Assembly: GCF_019456655.1 (NCBI RefSeq) | Contig: NZ_CP080332.1 | Coordinates: 2,604,001 to 2,668,000 of the forward strand | From: Mycolicibacterium diernhoferi | GTDB taxonomy: Bacteria > Actinomycetota > Actinomycetes > Mycobacteriales > Mycobacteriaceae | Direction: 5' to 3' | DNA length: 64,000 nt | Shown: positions 9,073-17,852 of the stretch, one piece after another | Numbering within the stretch: position 1 is the first letter of the stretch | Layout of the letters: each line of letters starts with the position of its first letter | Translations under genes and position numbers: made by a program | The notes under the pieces: model-generated | What the model saw: only the letters and a program-made list of their open reading frames with translations | Databases searched by the model: none | Told to the model about the DNA's origin: nothing

Positions 9073-9477
9073 ATGAGTACCCCATCCGAGGTCCTGGTGC
9101 ACCTGTGCGCCGCTCACGAATGGCAACACGCGTCGACCGCCGCCGAGTACCGGCCGCCCTCGCTGGCCGAGGTCGGGTTCGTTCATCTTTCGTCCCCTGA
9201 GCAGGTTCATCTGCCGGCCAACCGGCTGTACGCGGGACGCACCGATCTCGTTCTGCTCAGCATCGACCCGGCGCGGCTCGTCGATCCCGTTCGCTGGGAG
9301 CCGGGCGTGCCGTCCGATCCGGAGTCGATGCTGTTCCCACATCTGTACGGCCCGTTGCCGACTGAGGCTGTGACAAGTGTCACGCGCTATCTGCCCGCCG
9401 CCGACGGCTCATTCGCTGAGTTGCCGCCGTCGGGCGAATGGTCAACGGCCGCCTCGAATTCCACGCCGCCATCGTAG
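9073..9477 (+). CDS. DUF952 family protein
   Basis: A 134-residue protein with the DUF952 signature: an N-terminal LVHLCAAHEW, the GFVHLSSPEQV block and the late FPHLYGPLP motif. Its ADP-ribosyltransferase-like fold has been suggested for the family, but the role is unknown. The ATG at 9073 matches where the domain begins; longer in-frame readings upstream lack support. The C-terminal 25 residues are unconserved and polar. Confidence 0.8.
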   Translation: MSTPSEVLVHLCAAHEWQHASTAAEYRPPSLAEVGFVHLSSPEQVHLPANRLYAGRTDLVLLSIDPARLVDPVRWEPGVPSDPESMLFPHLYGPLPTEAVTSVTRYLPAADGSFAELPPSGEWSTAASNSTPPS

Positions 9478-9505
9478 ACGGGTGGCCGGGACGTAAGTTG
9501 GGGGA

Positions 9506-10354
9506 GTGAGAGCAACTGATCGCGTGGCCGTCCCGAAGGTGGCCGTGGTGACCGGCGCGAGCCGCGGCGCCGGACGTGGCATCGCCACGGCGCTGGGCGC
9601 GCACGGGTGGCGGGTGTATGTGACCGGCCGGTCCATCGCCGAGTCCGGTACCGCCGATCTGGTCGGTGCGGCCGGCGGTGAGGGCATCGCGGTACCCGTC
9701 GACCACGCCGACGACCGGGCCGTCGCCGAACTCTTCGCCCGGGTCGGTGCGGACGGTTCCGGACTGGATCTGCTGGTGAACAACGCCGCGGTGATCCACG
9801 ACGAACTGATCGGCGCCAAACCGTTCTGGCAGAAGCCTCTCGGGTTGGCCGACGTGCTCGACGTCGGACTGCGGTCGGCGTACGTGGCGTCCTGGCATGC
9901 GGCGCCGCTGCTGACGGCCCGCGGCGGCGGACTGATCGCGTTCACCTCTTCGCCGGGTTCGGTCTGCTACATGCACGGGCCCGCCTACGGCGCGCAGAAG
10001 GCCGGCATCGACAAGATGGCCGCCGACATGGCCGTGGATTTCGCCGGGACCGGGGTGGCGTGCGTGTCCATCTGGATGGGCATCCTGCTGACCGAACGGC
10101 TGCGCGGAGCGTTCGAGGGCAACCCGGATGCGCTTGCGGCGACGGCCGCGCACGCCGAGACCCCGGAGTTCACCGGCCATCTGATCGACGCGCTGTTCGA
10201 CGACCCCCGGCGCGATGAGCTCAGCGGCCACAGCGTGATCGGTGCCGAACTGGCCACCCGCTACGGCCTCACCGACGAGGACGGGCGCCGGCCGCCGTCG
10301 CACCGCGAAATGCTTGGATCGCCAAGGGAACCCAGCACCGTGGTGCTGCGCTGA
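9506..10354 (+). CDS. Short-chain dehydrogenase/reductase, DHRS1-like
   Basis: A 282-residue SDR. The Rossmann motif TGASRGAGRG is at about residues 17-26, NNAA at about 92-95, an active-site serine region FTSSPGS and the catalytic YGAQK (Y-x3-K). The extended C-terminal region resembles DHRS1-type enzymes. NAD(P)-dependent; substrate unknown. The GTG start at 9506 is supported by a TAAGTT -10 hexamer 6 nt upstream (leaderless); a GTG at 9524 is an alternative. Confidence 0.8.
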   Translation: MRATDRVAVPKVAVVTGASRGAGRGIATALGAHGWRVYVTGRSIAESGTADLVGAAGGEGIAVPVDHADDRAVAELFARVGADGSGLDLLVNNAAVIHDELIGAKPFWQKPLGLADVLDVGLRSAYVASWHAAPLLTARGGGLIAFTSSPGSVCYMHGPAYGAQKAGIDKMAADMAVDFAGTGVACVSIWMGILLTERLRGAFEGNPDALAATAAHAETPEFTGHLIDALFDDPRRDELSGHSVIGAELATRYGLTDEDGRRPPSHREMLGSPREPSTVVLR

Positions 10355-10413
10355 GCATCGGCGACCCGCAAAGGGGCGTGACAAATGCCGCGCGTTTCGT
10401 AAACTGACTGACC

Positions 10414-11208
10414 ATGTCGATACTGTCCGGCTTCGCGCCGTGGATCGTGTACTGGGTGCTGGTCGGGAATGTTCCCTTCAGCGTCGCCGTGCTGGTGGCA
10501 CTGGCCGTCGCGGTGGCCACGTACACGATCGGGCGGGCCCGGGGCGGCGCCGGCCGCACGCTGGAGATCGGCGCCATCGCCACCTTCGCGGCGCTCGCGG
10601 TCCTGACGTTCACCCTCGACCAGGAATTCATGGAGCGCTGGATCCAGCCGCTGAGCGGCCTGGGGATCTTCCTGGTCGCGCTGATCGGCGTGCTCGCCGG
10701 CCGGCCGTTCGTGCGGGAGTTCGCCGAGGCCGACCAGTCACCAGAGGTGATCAAGAGCGAACTGTTCGGCCGCATCACCACGCAGGTCACCTGGATCTGG
10801 GTGGCCGCCTTCGCCGGGATGACGGTGTCCGCGGCGATCCCGCCGATCGTGCAGGGGGACGCCTCCATCCTGGACACCCGGACCCCGCTGTCGTTCATCT
10901 GCTACTGGGTGGTGCCCTTCGTGCTGCTCGGTGCCGCGGTGCTGGCTGGGCGGGTGCTCACCGAGCGGATGGTCGCCGAGGCCACCAGCCCGCACACCGT
11001 CCGCCGGTCGACGTTCGTCGCGTTCAAGGAGCTGGAGATCGACCAGCTCTACTACCTGGCCCGCGAGCGCGCCGAGCGGGAGGCCGGCCCTGATCTTGAG
11101 GTGTATGACGTCAAGCTAGGTAGCCAGGGGGTGCCGCTGACCGGTGACGAGTCACGCGAATCCTGGCCGATGAACTACAAGCTCCGAGAGCGCCGAGTCA
11201 AGCATTAG
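10414..11208 (+). CDS. Integral membrane protein of unknown function
   Basis: A 264-residue protein with about six hydrophobic segments: two near residues 8-40, two at 48-90, one at 120-145 and one at 160-180. A charged cytoplasmic C-terminal tail follows (residues 190-264, ELEIDQLYYLARERAEREAG). I do not recognise a named family. A TAAACT hexamer 8 nt before the ATG indicates a leaderless transcript. It follows the SDR gene by about 60 nt. Confidence 0.7.
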   Translation: MSILSGFAPWIVYWVLVGNVPFSVAVLVALAVAVATYTIGRARGGAGRTLEIGAIATFAALAVLTFTLDQEFMERWIQPLSGLGIFLVALIGVLAGRPFVREFAEADQSPEVIKSELFGRITTQVTWIWVAAFAGMTVSAAIPPIVQGDASILDTRTPLSFICYWVVPFVLLGAAVLAGRVLTERMVAEATSPHTVRRSTFVAFKELEIDQLYYLARERAEREAGPDLEVYDVKLGSQGVPLTGDESRESWPMNYKLRERRVKH

Positions 11209-11331
11209 CCAGAAATCCGGCATTGCTTTCCTCGGCAAGCGTCGGGTGCATCGTGCCTGTACAGGGCCTATTTCGCGGGCGTAGATTCCGATCTGGGGTG
11301 GGGGTCGGATCGTTCGGAGGGAGCGGGGGAG

Positions 11332-11724
11332 ATGTCAGAGCAGCAGGACAACATGGAATTGGTCAGGAAGGGTTACGAGGCGTTCTCCAGTGGGGATATC
11401 GAGACCGTCATGGCGTTGTTCGACGACGACGTGGAGTGGGTGCAGCCGGGGAACAGCACCATCAGTGGCACCTATCACGGCAAGGGCGAGGTGGCCCAGT
11501 ACCTGGCCAACCTGGGCGCGAAGAGCCCGACGGTGACACTGAGTCGGCTGCTGGCCGACGGGGACACCGTGGTGGCGCTCACCGACGTCGCCGTCGGTGA
11601 GGAGAAGGGCAGCAACGCCGACGTGTTCACCATTCGCAACGGCAAGACGACGAGGGTCGAGATACACACCGACACCGCGTTGATGGAGCGGATCTACGGC
11701 ACCAAGCAGCACGCGGCCCACTAG
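11332..11724 (+). CDS. SnoaL/NTF2-like protein
   Basis: A 130-residue cone-fold protein with the nuclear-transport-factor-2/SnoaL pattern: VRKGYEAFSSGDIETVMALFDDDVEW, then GTYHGKGEVAQYL and an R/N-rich strand near the end. Such proteins are ketosteroid-isomerase-like enzymes or ligand-binding proteins; the substrate is unknown. GGGGGAG lies just before the ATG. A strong bidirectional terminator separates it from the convergent sigA. Confidence 0.8.
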   Translation: MSEQQDNMELVRKGYEAFSSGDIETVMALFDDDVEWVQPGNSTISGTYHGKGEVAQYLANLGAKSPTVTLSRLLADGDTVVALTDVAVGEEKGSNADVFTIRNGKTTRVEIHTDTALMERIYGTKQHAAH

Positions 11725-11733
11725 ACCGAGAAA

Positions 11734-11776
11734 GACGAACGGTCGCTGCCGACAATGCCGGCAGCGACCGTTCGTC
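11734..11776. terminator. Bidirectional terminator between SnoaL-like gene and sigA
   Basis: A perfect 18-bp inverted repeat (GACGAACGGTCGCTGCCG and its complement) around a 7-nt loop ACAATGC sits between two convergent genes, 9 nt after one stop and 12 nt before the other. GTTTCC follows on the plus strand. Confidence 0.85.
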
Positions 11777-11788
11777 GTTTCCTGCGAT

Positions 11789-13168
11789 CTAGTCGAGGTA
11801 GTCGCGCAGCACCTGCGAACGGCTCGGGTGGCGCAGCTTGCTCATGGTCTTCGACTCGATCTGGCGGATGCGCTCACGGGTGACCCCGTAAACCTGGCCG
11901 ATCTCGTCGAGGGTGCGGGGCTGCCCGTCGGTCAGGCCGAAGCGCAGTCGCACGACGCCGGCTTCACGCTCGGACAGCGTCTCCAGCACCGACTGCAACT
12001 GGTCCTGCAGCAGCGTGAAGGAGACGGCATCCACGGCCACCACGGCCTCGGAGTCCTCGATGAAGTCACCGAGTTGGCTGTCACCCTCGTCACCGATGGT
12101 CTGGTCCAGGGAGATCGGTTCACGCGCGTACTGCTGGATCTCCAGCACCTTCTCCGGCGTGATGTCCATTTCCTTGGCCAGCTCTTCGGGCGTGGGCTCG
12201 CGGCCCAGGTCCTGCAGCAGCTCGCGCTGGATCCGGCCCAGCTTGTTGATCACCTCGACCATGTGCACCGGGATACGGATGGTGCGGGCCTGGTCGGCCA
12301 TGGCGCGGGTGATGGCCTGCCGGATCCACCAGGTGGCGTAGGTGGAGAACTTGTAGCCCTTGGTGTAGTCGAACTTCTCCACCGCGCGGATCAGACCGAG
12401 GTTGCCCTCCTGGATCAGGTCCAGGAACGCCATGCCGCGGCCGGTGTAGCGCTTGGCCAGCGACACCACCAGGCGCAGGTTGGCCTCGAGCAGATGGTTC
12501 TTGGCGCGGTCGCCGTCCCGGCAGATCCACTGCATGTCGCGGCGCTGGGCGGCGGGCAGCTTCTCGCCCTTCTCGGCCATCTCGGACATCAGCTGGGTGG
12601 CGTACAGCCCGGCCTCGATGCGCTTGGCGAGTTCGACTTCTTCTTCGGCGTTGAGCAGTGCGACCTTGCCGATCTGCTTCAGGTACGCACGCACCGAGTC
12701 CGCCGACGCGGTGAGCTCGGCATCCTTGCGGGCCTGCCGCAGGGCCTCGGATTCCTCTTCGTCCCAGACGAAGTCTCCGGAGGCCTTGTCCTTCTCGGAC
12801 GGTTCGGCGATCTCCTCGTCGGCCTTGGCGGGCTTGGCCTTGGCCTCGCCGGCTTCCTCGGTCTCGGCCTCTTCCTCGGCGTCTTCGGGCTCGTCGTCGG
12901 CGTCGAGGTCGTCGATCTCGACCTCTTCGAGGTCGTCGGGCTCTACCTCAAGGTCCTCGGTTTCGACATCCTCGCCGAGGGTGACGTCCTCGGCGGACTC
13001 GTCCTTCTTCGCGCGGGAGCCGGCGGCCTTCTTCGCGGGGGCCTTCTTCGCGGCACGCTTCACGGGCGCCTTGGTGGCGGCCTTGGCCGGCGCCTTCTTG
13101 GCAGGCGTCTTGGTGGCGGCGGTGGGCTTGGTCAGCTCTTCGGTTGCCGGGCTTTTTGTCGCTGCCAC
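11789..13168 (-). CDS. sigA: Principal RNA polymerase sigma factor SigA
   Basis: A 459-residue primary sigma factor. The N-terminal 120 residues are lysine/alanine-rich then acidic. From [15 protein letters not shown] on it is essentially identical to M. tuberculosis SigA, with region 2 ([26 protein letters not shown]) and region 4 HTH ([19 protein letters not shown]). Rv2703 has 528 residues from memory, so the low-complexity N-terminus is about 70 residues shorter here. The GTG at 13168 is preceded by GAGAGGG. In the 176-nt region to ppgK, TACAAT on the minus strand (13302-13307) is a plausible -10, giving a leader of about 130 nt. Confidence 0.97.
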   Translation of the reverse strand: MAATKSPATEELTKPTAATKTPAKKAPAKAATKAPVKRAAKKAPAKKAAGSRAKKDESAEDVTLGEDVETEDLEVEPDDLEEVEIDDLDADDEPEDAEEEAETEEAGEAKAKPAKADEEIAEPSEKDKASGDFVWDEEESEALRQARKDAELTASADSVRAYLKQIGKVALLNAEEEVELAKRIEAGLYATQLMSEMAEKGEKLPAAQRRDMQWICRDGDRAKNHLLEANLRLVVSLAKRYTGRGMAFLDLIQEGNLGLIRAVEKFDYTKGYKFSTYATWWIRQAITRAMADQARTIRIPVHMVEVINKLGRIQRELLQDLGREPTPEELAKEMDITPEKVLEIQQYAREPISLDQTIGDEGDSQLGDFIEDSEAVVAVDAVSFTLLQDQLQSVLETLSEREAGVVRLRFGLTDGQPRTLDEIGQVYGVTRERIRQIESKTMSKLRHPSRSQVLRDYLD

Positions 13169-13344
13169 GTACACCCTCTCGGTCTTGCGGTTCGGTGACG
13201 CGCGCAGGCGCCATCGAAAAGTTGTCGGCTGTCTCGAATAATGGCGTTTGATCTCTGCTGGGATATCCGCCGGTTATGTCGGTAGGCGGCCGCCATCGAC
13301 CATTGTAACGACACTGTGGGGGTGCGCCGCGCCGAGTAGGGAAT

Positions 13345-14106
13345 TCACTGGACGTGGACGCCCTGCGAGGCCATCGCCGCGCCGACGATACCGGCGCTGT
13401 TGAGCAGGGCGGCGGGCACCACCGGGGTGCGGTTGCGCAGCATCGGTATCCACCGGTCGGCCTTGCGGCTGATGCCGCCGCCCGCGATGAACAGGTCGGG
13501 CCAGATCGCGTTCTCGATGACGACCAGCACCTTGGTGACCTCCTCGGTCCAGCGCTGGTAGCTCCATTCCTTGCGTTCCTTGACCGAGGACGCGGCACGG
13601 TGCTCGGCCTCCTTGCCGCCGACCTCCAGGTGACCGAACTCGGTGTTGGGCAGCAGCACGCCGTTGTGGATGACGGCCGACCCGATGCCGGTGCCGAAGG
13701 TCAGCAGCACGATCAGCCCGGTGTTGTCCTTGCCGGCGCCGTAGTGCTCCTCGGCCAGGCCGGCGGCGTCGGCGTCGTTGAGCACCGTCACGGGCTGTCC
13801 GTCGAGTTCGGCACTGATCACCTGGGCCGCGTCGGTGCCGATCCAGCCCTTGTCGACGTTGGCCGCGGTCCGCACGATCCCGTCGGTCACCACGCCGGGA
13901 TAGGTCACGCCCAGCTTGCCGGTCCAACCGAACTCGCGCACCACGGCGGCGACGGTCTTTGCGACCGCGGGCGGGGTGGCCGGCTGCGGGGTGGCCAGTT
14001 TGAAGCGGTCACCGATGAGCTCGCCGGTGTCCAGATCGACGAGGCCGCCCTTGATGCCGCTGCCGCCGACGTCGACGCCGAATCCGGTGTTGGTCGATGC
14101 GGTCAC
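13345..14106 (-). CDS. ppgK: Polyphosphate glucokinase
   Basis: A 253-residue ROK-family kinase that phosphorylates glucose using polyphosphate or ATP. Visible motifs: phosphate-binding DVGGSGIKGG near the N-terminus, VTYPGVV, catalytic Asp in VLNDADAAGLAE, LLTFGTGIGSA and the NTEFGHLEVGGKEAE block. The sequence matches M. tuberculosis PpgK (Rv2702) closely. The GTG at 14106 has AGGAGC 7 nt upstream. It is divergent from suhB and lies downstream of nothing on its strand, with sigA following it. Confidence 0.95.
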   Translation of the reverse strand: MTASTNTGFGVDVGGSGIKGGLVDLDTGELIGDRFKLATPQPATPPAVAKTVAAVVREFGWTGKLGVTYPGVVTDGIVRTAANVDKGWIGTDAAQVISAELDGQPVTVLNDADAAGLAEEHYGAGKDNTGLIVLLTFGTGIGSAVIHNGVLLPNTEFGHLEVGGKEAEHRAASSVKERKEWSYQRWTEEVTKVLVVIENAIWPDLFIAGGGISRKADRWIPMLRNRTPVVPAALLNSAGIVGAAMASQGVHVQ

Positions 14107-14178
14107 GGGAACGCTCCTAGCAGGCGGGGAGACAACAGAATTCGTCACCACAGTAATGGGTTGTGGTGCGATGTACCC

Positions 14179-15000
14179 ATGAACGATCCAGTAGCCCTGC
14201 GGGCGGTGGCCGTCCGGCTGGCCGAGCAGGCCGCAACCTTCGTGCGCACCAGGCGGGCCGAGGTGTTCGGCGCCGGCGCGCAACAGGCCGACGCGATCCG
14301 CACCAAGAGCACCCCCACCGATCCGGTGACCGTGGTGGACACCGAGACCGAGCGGTTGCTGCGCGAACTGCTGGCCGAACACCGTCCCGGCGATCAGGTG
14401 CTGGGGGAGGAGGAGGGCGGCTCCGCGCAGGCCGCGCCGGGTGTCCCGGTCTGGGTGATCGACCCGATCGACGGAACGGTGAACTTCGTCTACGGCATCG
14501 AGGCCTACGCGGTGTCGGTGGGTGTGCAGATCGACGCTGTCGCGGTGGCCGGGGCGGTGGCCAATGCCGCAACCGGTGAGATCTACTCGGCCGCGCTCGG
14601 TCACGGTGCGACGGTGACCCGTGACGGGGTATCAACCACATTGCGCGTCAACGACATCGACGACCTGACGATGGCTCTGGTGGGTACCGGGTTCTCCTAC
14701 GAGGCCGAGCAGCGCAGCCGGCAGGCCGCGGTGCTGGCAGGGCTGCTGCCGACGGTGCGCGATGTGCGGCGGATCGGGTCCTGCGCCCTGGATCTGTGCA
14801 TGGTCGCGTCCGGGCGTCTCGACGCCTATTTCGAGGACGACGTGCACGTATGGGACTGGGCGGCCGGTGCGCTCATCGCGGCGGAGGCCGGCGCGGTGGT
14901 GCGATTGCCCGCGGGCGGGGGCAGTGCCGGCGATGCCCTGGTGGCCGCCGCGCCCGGGATTGCCGCCGCGCTGGACGCGGCCCTGCGACAGACCCGTTGA
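14179..15000 (+). CDS. suhB: Inositol monophosphatase SuhB
   Basis: A 273-residue Mg2+-dependent phosphatase that makes inositol for phosphatidylinositol, mycothiol and PIM synthesis. Metal and catalytic motifs: GEEEGG, WVIDPIDGTVNF and the C-terminal WDWAAGALIAAEAG. It closely follows M. tuberculosis SuhB (Rv2701c) but lacks some of its C-terminal tail. The ATG at 14179 begins the domain. It ends 1 nt before the convergent cei stop. Confidence 0.93.
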   Translation: MNDPVALRAVAVRLAEQAATFVRTRRAEVFGAGAQQADAIRTKSTPTDPVTVVDTETERLLRELLAEHRPGDQVLGEEEGGSAQAAPGVPVWVIDPIDGTVNFVYGIEAYAVSVGVQIDAVAVAGAVANAATGEIYSAALGHGATVTRDGVSTTLRVNDIDDLTMALVGTGFSYEAEQRSRQAAVLAGLLPTVRDVRRIGSCALDLCMVASGRLDAYFEDDVHVWDWAAGALIAAEAGAVVRLPAGGGSAGDALVAAAPGIAAALDAALRQTR

Positions 15001-15001
15001 C

Positions 15002-15661
15002 TCAGCAGGTGGCGCTGTGGATCTTGGTCAGCAGCGCCGCGTCGGCCGGCTGGGTGGCGTCCGGCCGCAGACCTGCCAGCATCGCGTCGATGTCGTCGCT
15101 GCGGCTGAACTCGGCGAACTCGGTGCCGACGGCGAGGTCCACCGAGTCGTCGGGCCGGCCGTCGAGGAACAGCTCGGTGCAGGGTGCGACCAGCCATACC
15201 GCCGCCGCGGCGGCCTTACCGGATTCCCCGAACCGGATCTGGCCCTGGCATTCCAGCCGGCCGTTGGCGTACACGGCGTCGTTGGCCGCGGTGGGCTGAG
15301 CGAAGCCGAGGTCGCGCAGCGCCCCGGAGACCTCCGCGGCCTGGCCGCCCTGACCGCTGGCGTTGAGGACCTGCACCTTGGTGTCGGCGAGGCGGGCCGG
15401 CATCACGTCGGCCATCTCGGCGGGGGGCACCTGCCGGCCGAGCGACACCGGGGCGGCGGTGCTGTCGGAGGCGGGCGGAGGGGGCGGGTTGCAGGCCACA
15501 GCTTCCTGCATCTCGGTCGACTGGTTGAGCGCGACGACCCACACCACGCCGGTCACCAAGGCAAGGACCACGAACAGGCACAGCACGGGGACATGGTTGC
15601 GGCGGCGGAACGGACGACCGTGTTTGTCGAACGCCGTGCCCTCGGTGATGGAAGCGACCAC
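15002..15661 (-). CDS. cei: Cei envelope integrity protein (LytR_C domain)
   Basis: A 219-residue membrane-anchored extracytoplasmic protein: short basic cytoplasmic part, one membrane segment at residues 24-45 (VPVLCLFVVLALVTGVVWVV), a proline-rich linker, then an alpha/beta LytR C-terminal-type domain (VQVLNASGQGGQAAEVSGAL) with several cysteines (C57, C138, C159, C219). It corresponds to Rv2700/Cei, needed for envelope integrity and virulence in M. tuberculosis. The start is GTG with AAGGTG upstream. A CRP-type site lies 53 nt before it. Confidence 0.88.
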   Translation of the reverse strand: MVASITEGTAFDKHGRPFRRRNHVPVLCLFVVLALVTGVVWVVALNQSTEMQEAVACNPPPPPASDSTAAPVSLGRQVPPAEMADVMPARLADTKVQVLNASGQGGQAAEVSGALRDLGFAQPTAANDAVYANGRLECQGQIRFGESGKAAAAAVWLVAPCTELFLDGRPDDSVDLAVGTEFAEFSRSDDIDAMLAGLRPDATQPADAALLTKIHSATC

Positions 15662-15713
15662 CCATGCACCTTAAGGGCTCGCGGCCGCGCCAAATGCCAC
15701 GAGCAGCCTGGTG

Positions 15714-15731
15714 CTGTGATATAAATCACAG
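15714..15731. promoter_or_regulatory. CRP (cAMP receptor protein) binding site
   Basis: CTGTGATATAAATCACAG is a perfect inverted repeat containing TGTGA-N6-TCACA, the CRP consensus also used by mycobacterial CRP (Rv3676 family). It sits in the divergent region between cei and the DUF4193 gene, centred about 60 nt before the cei start and about 75 nt before the proposed DUF4193 transcription start. Confidence 0.75.
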
Positions 15732-15762
15732 TCAATCTGGGTCGAATCCGGGCACGAATCAT

Positions 15763-15791
15763 TTGGTGTAGGCGTTCGACGCTGGTACAAA
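15763..15791 (+). promoter_or_regulatory. Candidate promoter of the DUF4193 gene
   Basis: TTGGTG (15763-15768) and TACAAA (15786-15791) are separated by 17 nt. The -10 lacks the usual final T, so the match is moderate. Transcription would begin about 40 nt before the ATG. Confidence 0.35.
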
Positions 15792-15835
15792 GCACTGCTG
15801 CAAGGGTGCTGCACCGGTACCGGAGGGGATGAAAA

Positions 15836-16138
15836 ATGGCTACCGACTACGACGCTCCACGGCGGACCGAGACCGACGATGTGTCCGAGGATTCGCTGGA
15901 AGAGCTCAAAGCGCGACGTAACGAGGCCCAGTCGGCCGTCGTTGACGTCGATGAATCAGAGTCCGCGGAATCGTTCGAACTCCCCGGCGCCGATCTTTCC
16001 GGCGAGGAACTCACGGTCCGGGTCGTCCCGAAACAGGCCGACGAGTTCACCTGCTCGAGCTGCTTTTTGGTTCACCACCGCAGCCGGCTGGCCAGCGAGA
16101 AGAACGGCCAGCCGATCTGCACCGACTGCGCGGCGTGA
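15836..16138 (+). CDS. DUF4193 zinc-ribbon protein
   Basis: A 100-residue protein, acidic for its first 60 residues, ending in a zinc-ribbon-like segment with FTCSSCFLVHHRSRLA and ICTDCAA (four cysteines). DUF4193, universal in mycobacteria (Rv2699c from memory), function unknown. GGAGGGG lies 7 nt before the ATG; an ATG 7 nt earlier is out of frame. The upstream region carries a CRP site. Confidence 0.88.
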   Translation: MATDYDAPRRTETDDVSEDSLEELKARRNEAQSAVVDVDESESAESFELPGADLSGEELTVRVVPKQADEFTCSSCFLVHHRSRLASEKNGQPICTDCAA

Positions 16139-16147
16139 CGCGCGGGG

Positions 16148-16642
16148 TCAGCTGCGCAGCGCGGCCAGCACCCGGTCGGGGTGTCGGCAGCTGACCAACC
16201 AGTACGGGGTGGGATCGTCGGGATCATCGAGCACGATCAGGACCATCGGTCCCACCCAGGCCTTGTGCAGGACGAAGGCGGCCGGGTCGAGTTGTCGGCC
16301 CAAGGCCGCCGACTTCGCCGATCTCGGCACCTCCGCCGACCGGGCGATGACGCTCACCGGCAGGTGGGCCTGTCCGGCCCACAGCTCCACCGCCGGTTTG
16401 GCATCGCCGGTGGTCTCATCTGCGACCACGCGGATCTCCGCCCGCCCGGCCCACATCAGGACGGCCGCGGCGGCGGGCAGCAGCACCGCGAACGGCAGCC
16501 ATTCGGGCATGCCCTCCACGCCCATGTTCACTTCGGTGGCGATGAGGGCGGCAAGGCCCAATCCGGGCAGCCAGAACCACAGCGGCAGCCGCAGTCGCTC
16601 GCGGTAGCGCACGGTTTGGGTGGTAGCACGCGTGTCAGACAC
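16148..16642 (-). CDS. DUF3093 membrane protein
   Basis: A 164-residue protein with two membrane segments near the N-terminus ([20 protein letters not shown] and [19 protein letters not shown]), followed by a soluble beta-rich domain ending [20 protein letters not shown]3093, Rv2698 in M. tuberculosis from memory; function unknown. The GTG at 16642 is 7 nt downstream of TACTCT, part of the bidirectional element shared with dut, so the transcript is probably leaderless. Confidence 0.8.
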   Translation of the reverse strand: MSDTRATTQTVRYRERLRLPLWFWLPGLGLAALIATEVNMGVEGMPEWLPFAVLLPAAAAVLMWAGRAEIRVVADETTGDAKPAVELWAGQAHLPVSVIARSAEVPRSAKSAALGRQLDPAAFVLHKAWVGPMVLIVLDDPDDPTPYWLVSCRHPDRVLAALRS

Positions 16643-16649
16643 GTGCCCA

Positions 16650-16659
16650 AGAGTAATCT
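16650..16659. promoter_or_regulatory. Symmetric bidirectional -10 element, DUF3093/dut
   Basis: AGAGTAATCT contains TAATCT on the plus strand, 8 nt before the dut GTG, and TACTCT on the minus strand, 7 nt before the DUF3093 GTG. The two hexamers share the central TA. Only 25 nt separate the two start codons, so both mRNAs should be leaderless. Confidence 0.65.
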
Positions 16660-16667
16660 CATCCGTC

Positions 16668-17132
16668 GTGCCTACTTCTCTGGCGGTTGTGAGATTGGAT
16701 CGCGAACTCCCGATGCCCAGCCGCGCCCACGACGGTGATGCCGGCGTCGACCTGTTCAGCGCCATCGACGTGGAACTGGCCCCCGGCCACCGCAGCCTGG
16801 TTCCGACCGGGATCGCCGTGGCGATTCCGCACGGGATGGTCGGGCTGATTCACCCGCGGTCGGGATTGGCCACCCGCGTTGGGCTTTCGATCGTCAACAC
16901 GCCGGGCACCGTCGATGCCGGTTACCGTGGTGAGATCAAGGTGACTTTGATCAACCTAGACCCGAAGGAGCCGATCGTGGTGCGGCGCGGTGACCGCATC
17001 GCACAGCTGCTGGTACAGCGCGTCGAGCTCCCGGAGCTGGTCGAGGTGTCATCATTCGATGAGGCCGGACTGGCCGACACCTCCCGTGGCGCAGGTGGTC
17101 ACGGTTCATCTGGCGGACACTCGAGTTTGTGA
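16668..17132 (+). CDS. dut: dUTP diphosphatase
   Basis: A 154-residue trimeric dUTPase hydrolysing dUTP to dUMP and pyrophosphate. All five motifs are visible: [10 protein letters not shown] (20-29), PRSGLA (63-68), catalytic D83 in [19 protein letters not shown] (110-117) and the Gly-rich arm [11 protein letters not shown] (139-149) that closes over the nucleotide. It includes the mycobacterial tail. The start is GTG, probably leaderless. The DUF3710 gene follows 15 nt downstream. Confidence 0.97.
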   Translation: MPTSLAVVRLDRELPMPSRAHDGDAGVDLFSAIDVELAPGHRSLVPTGIAVAIPHGMVGLIHPRSGLATRVGLSIVNTPGTVDAGYRGEIKVTLINLDPKEPIVVRRGDRIAQLLVQRVELPELVEVSSFDEAGLADTSRGAGGHGSSGGHSSL

Positions 17133-17147
17133 AAGAGGACGATCAAC

Positions 17148-17852
17148 GTGACTGACGAAGCCGAAGACTTCGACGGACCGTTCGACATCGAGGACTTCGA
17201 TGACCCGGAGTCGGCCAAGCAGGCCCGGCTCGATCTCGGATCGGTCCTGGTTCCGATGCCCGCAGCCGGTCAGGTGCAGGTCGAACTGACCGACCAGGGC
17301 GTGCCCAGTTCGGTGTGGATCGTCACACCCAACGGGCGGTTCACCATCGCGGCCTACGCGGCCCCGAAGACGGCCGGGCTGTGGCGTGAGGTGGCCGCCG
17401 AGTTGGCCGATTCGCTGCGCAAGGACGGCGCCAAGGTCCGGATCGAGGACGGTCAGTGGGGCCGCGAGGTGATCGGCGCGAGCACGACCGCCCCGCAGGG
17501 GCAGCAGCCAGGTGTGGTCCGGTTCATCGGCGTGGACGGGTACCGGTGGATGATCCGTTGCGTGGTCAACGGGCTGCCGGACAAGGTCGACGCGCTCGCG
17601 GCCGAGGCCCGGGAAGCGTTGAAGGACACGGTGGTTCGCCGCGGTGACACCCCGCTGCCGGTGCGCACGCCGCTGACCGTGCAACTGCCCGAGGCGATGG
17701 CGGCCCAGCTGCGTGCAGCCGCCGAACAGGCTCAGGCGCAGGCATTGGCGCAAGCGCAGGCCCAGGGGCAGCTGCCGCCGGAACCCGCGGCGCGTCGCAG
17801 CGCCGAGGGCTCCGCGATGCAGCAGATGCGCAGCACCATCACCGGAGGCTAG
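17148..17852 (+). CDS. DUF3710 protein
   Basis: A 234-residue soluble protein with the DUF3710 core (RLDLGSVLVPMPAAGQVQVE, IRCVVNGLPDKV) and an alanine/glutamine-rich tail (QAQAQALAQAQAQGQ) predicted helical. Corresponds to Rv2696c from memory; no known activity. The start is GTG with AAAGAGGA upstream. It probably shares a transcript with dut. The last 4 nt overlap the convergent hydrolase gene. Confidence 0.85.
   Translation: MTDEAEDFDGPFDIEDFDDPESAKQARLDLGSVLVPMPAAGQVQVELTDQGVPSSVWIVTPNGRFTIAAYAAPKTAGLWREVAAELADSLRKDGAKVRIEDGQWGREVIGASTTAPQGQQPGVVRFIGVDGYRWMIRCVVNGLPDKVDALAAEAREALKDTVVRRGDTPLPVRTPLTVQLPEAMAAQLRAAAEQAQAQALAQAQAQGQLPPEPAARRSAEGSAMQQMRSTITGG

Noticed and set aside
11734..11776. 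The 18-bp inverted repeat as a regulator-binding site
   Set aside because: It lies between two converging stop codons and has a loop and short T stretch, so a terminator explains it better.
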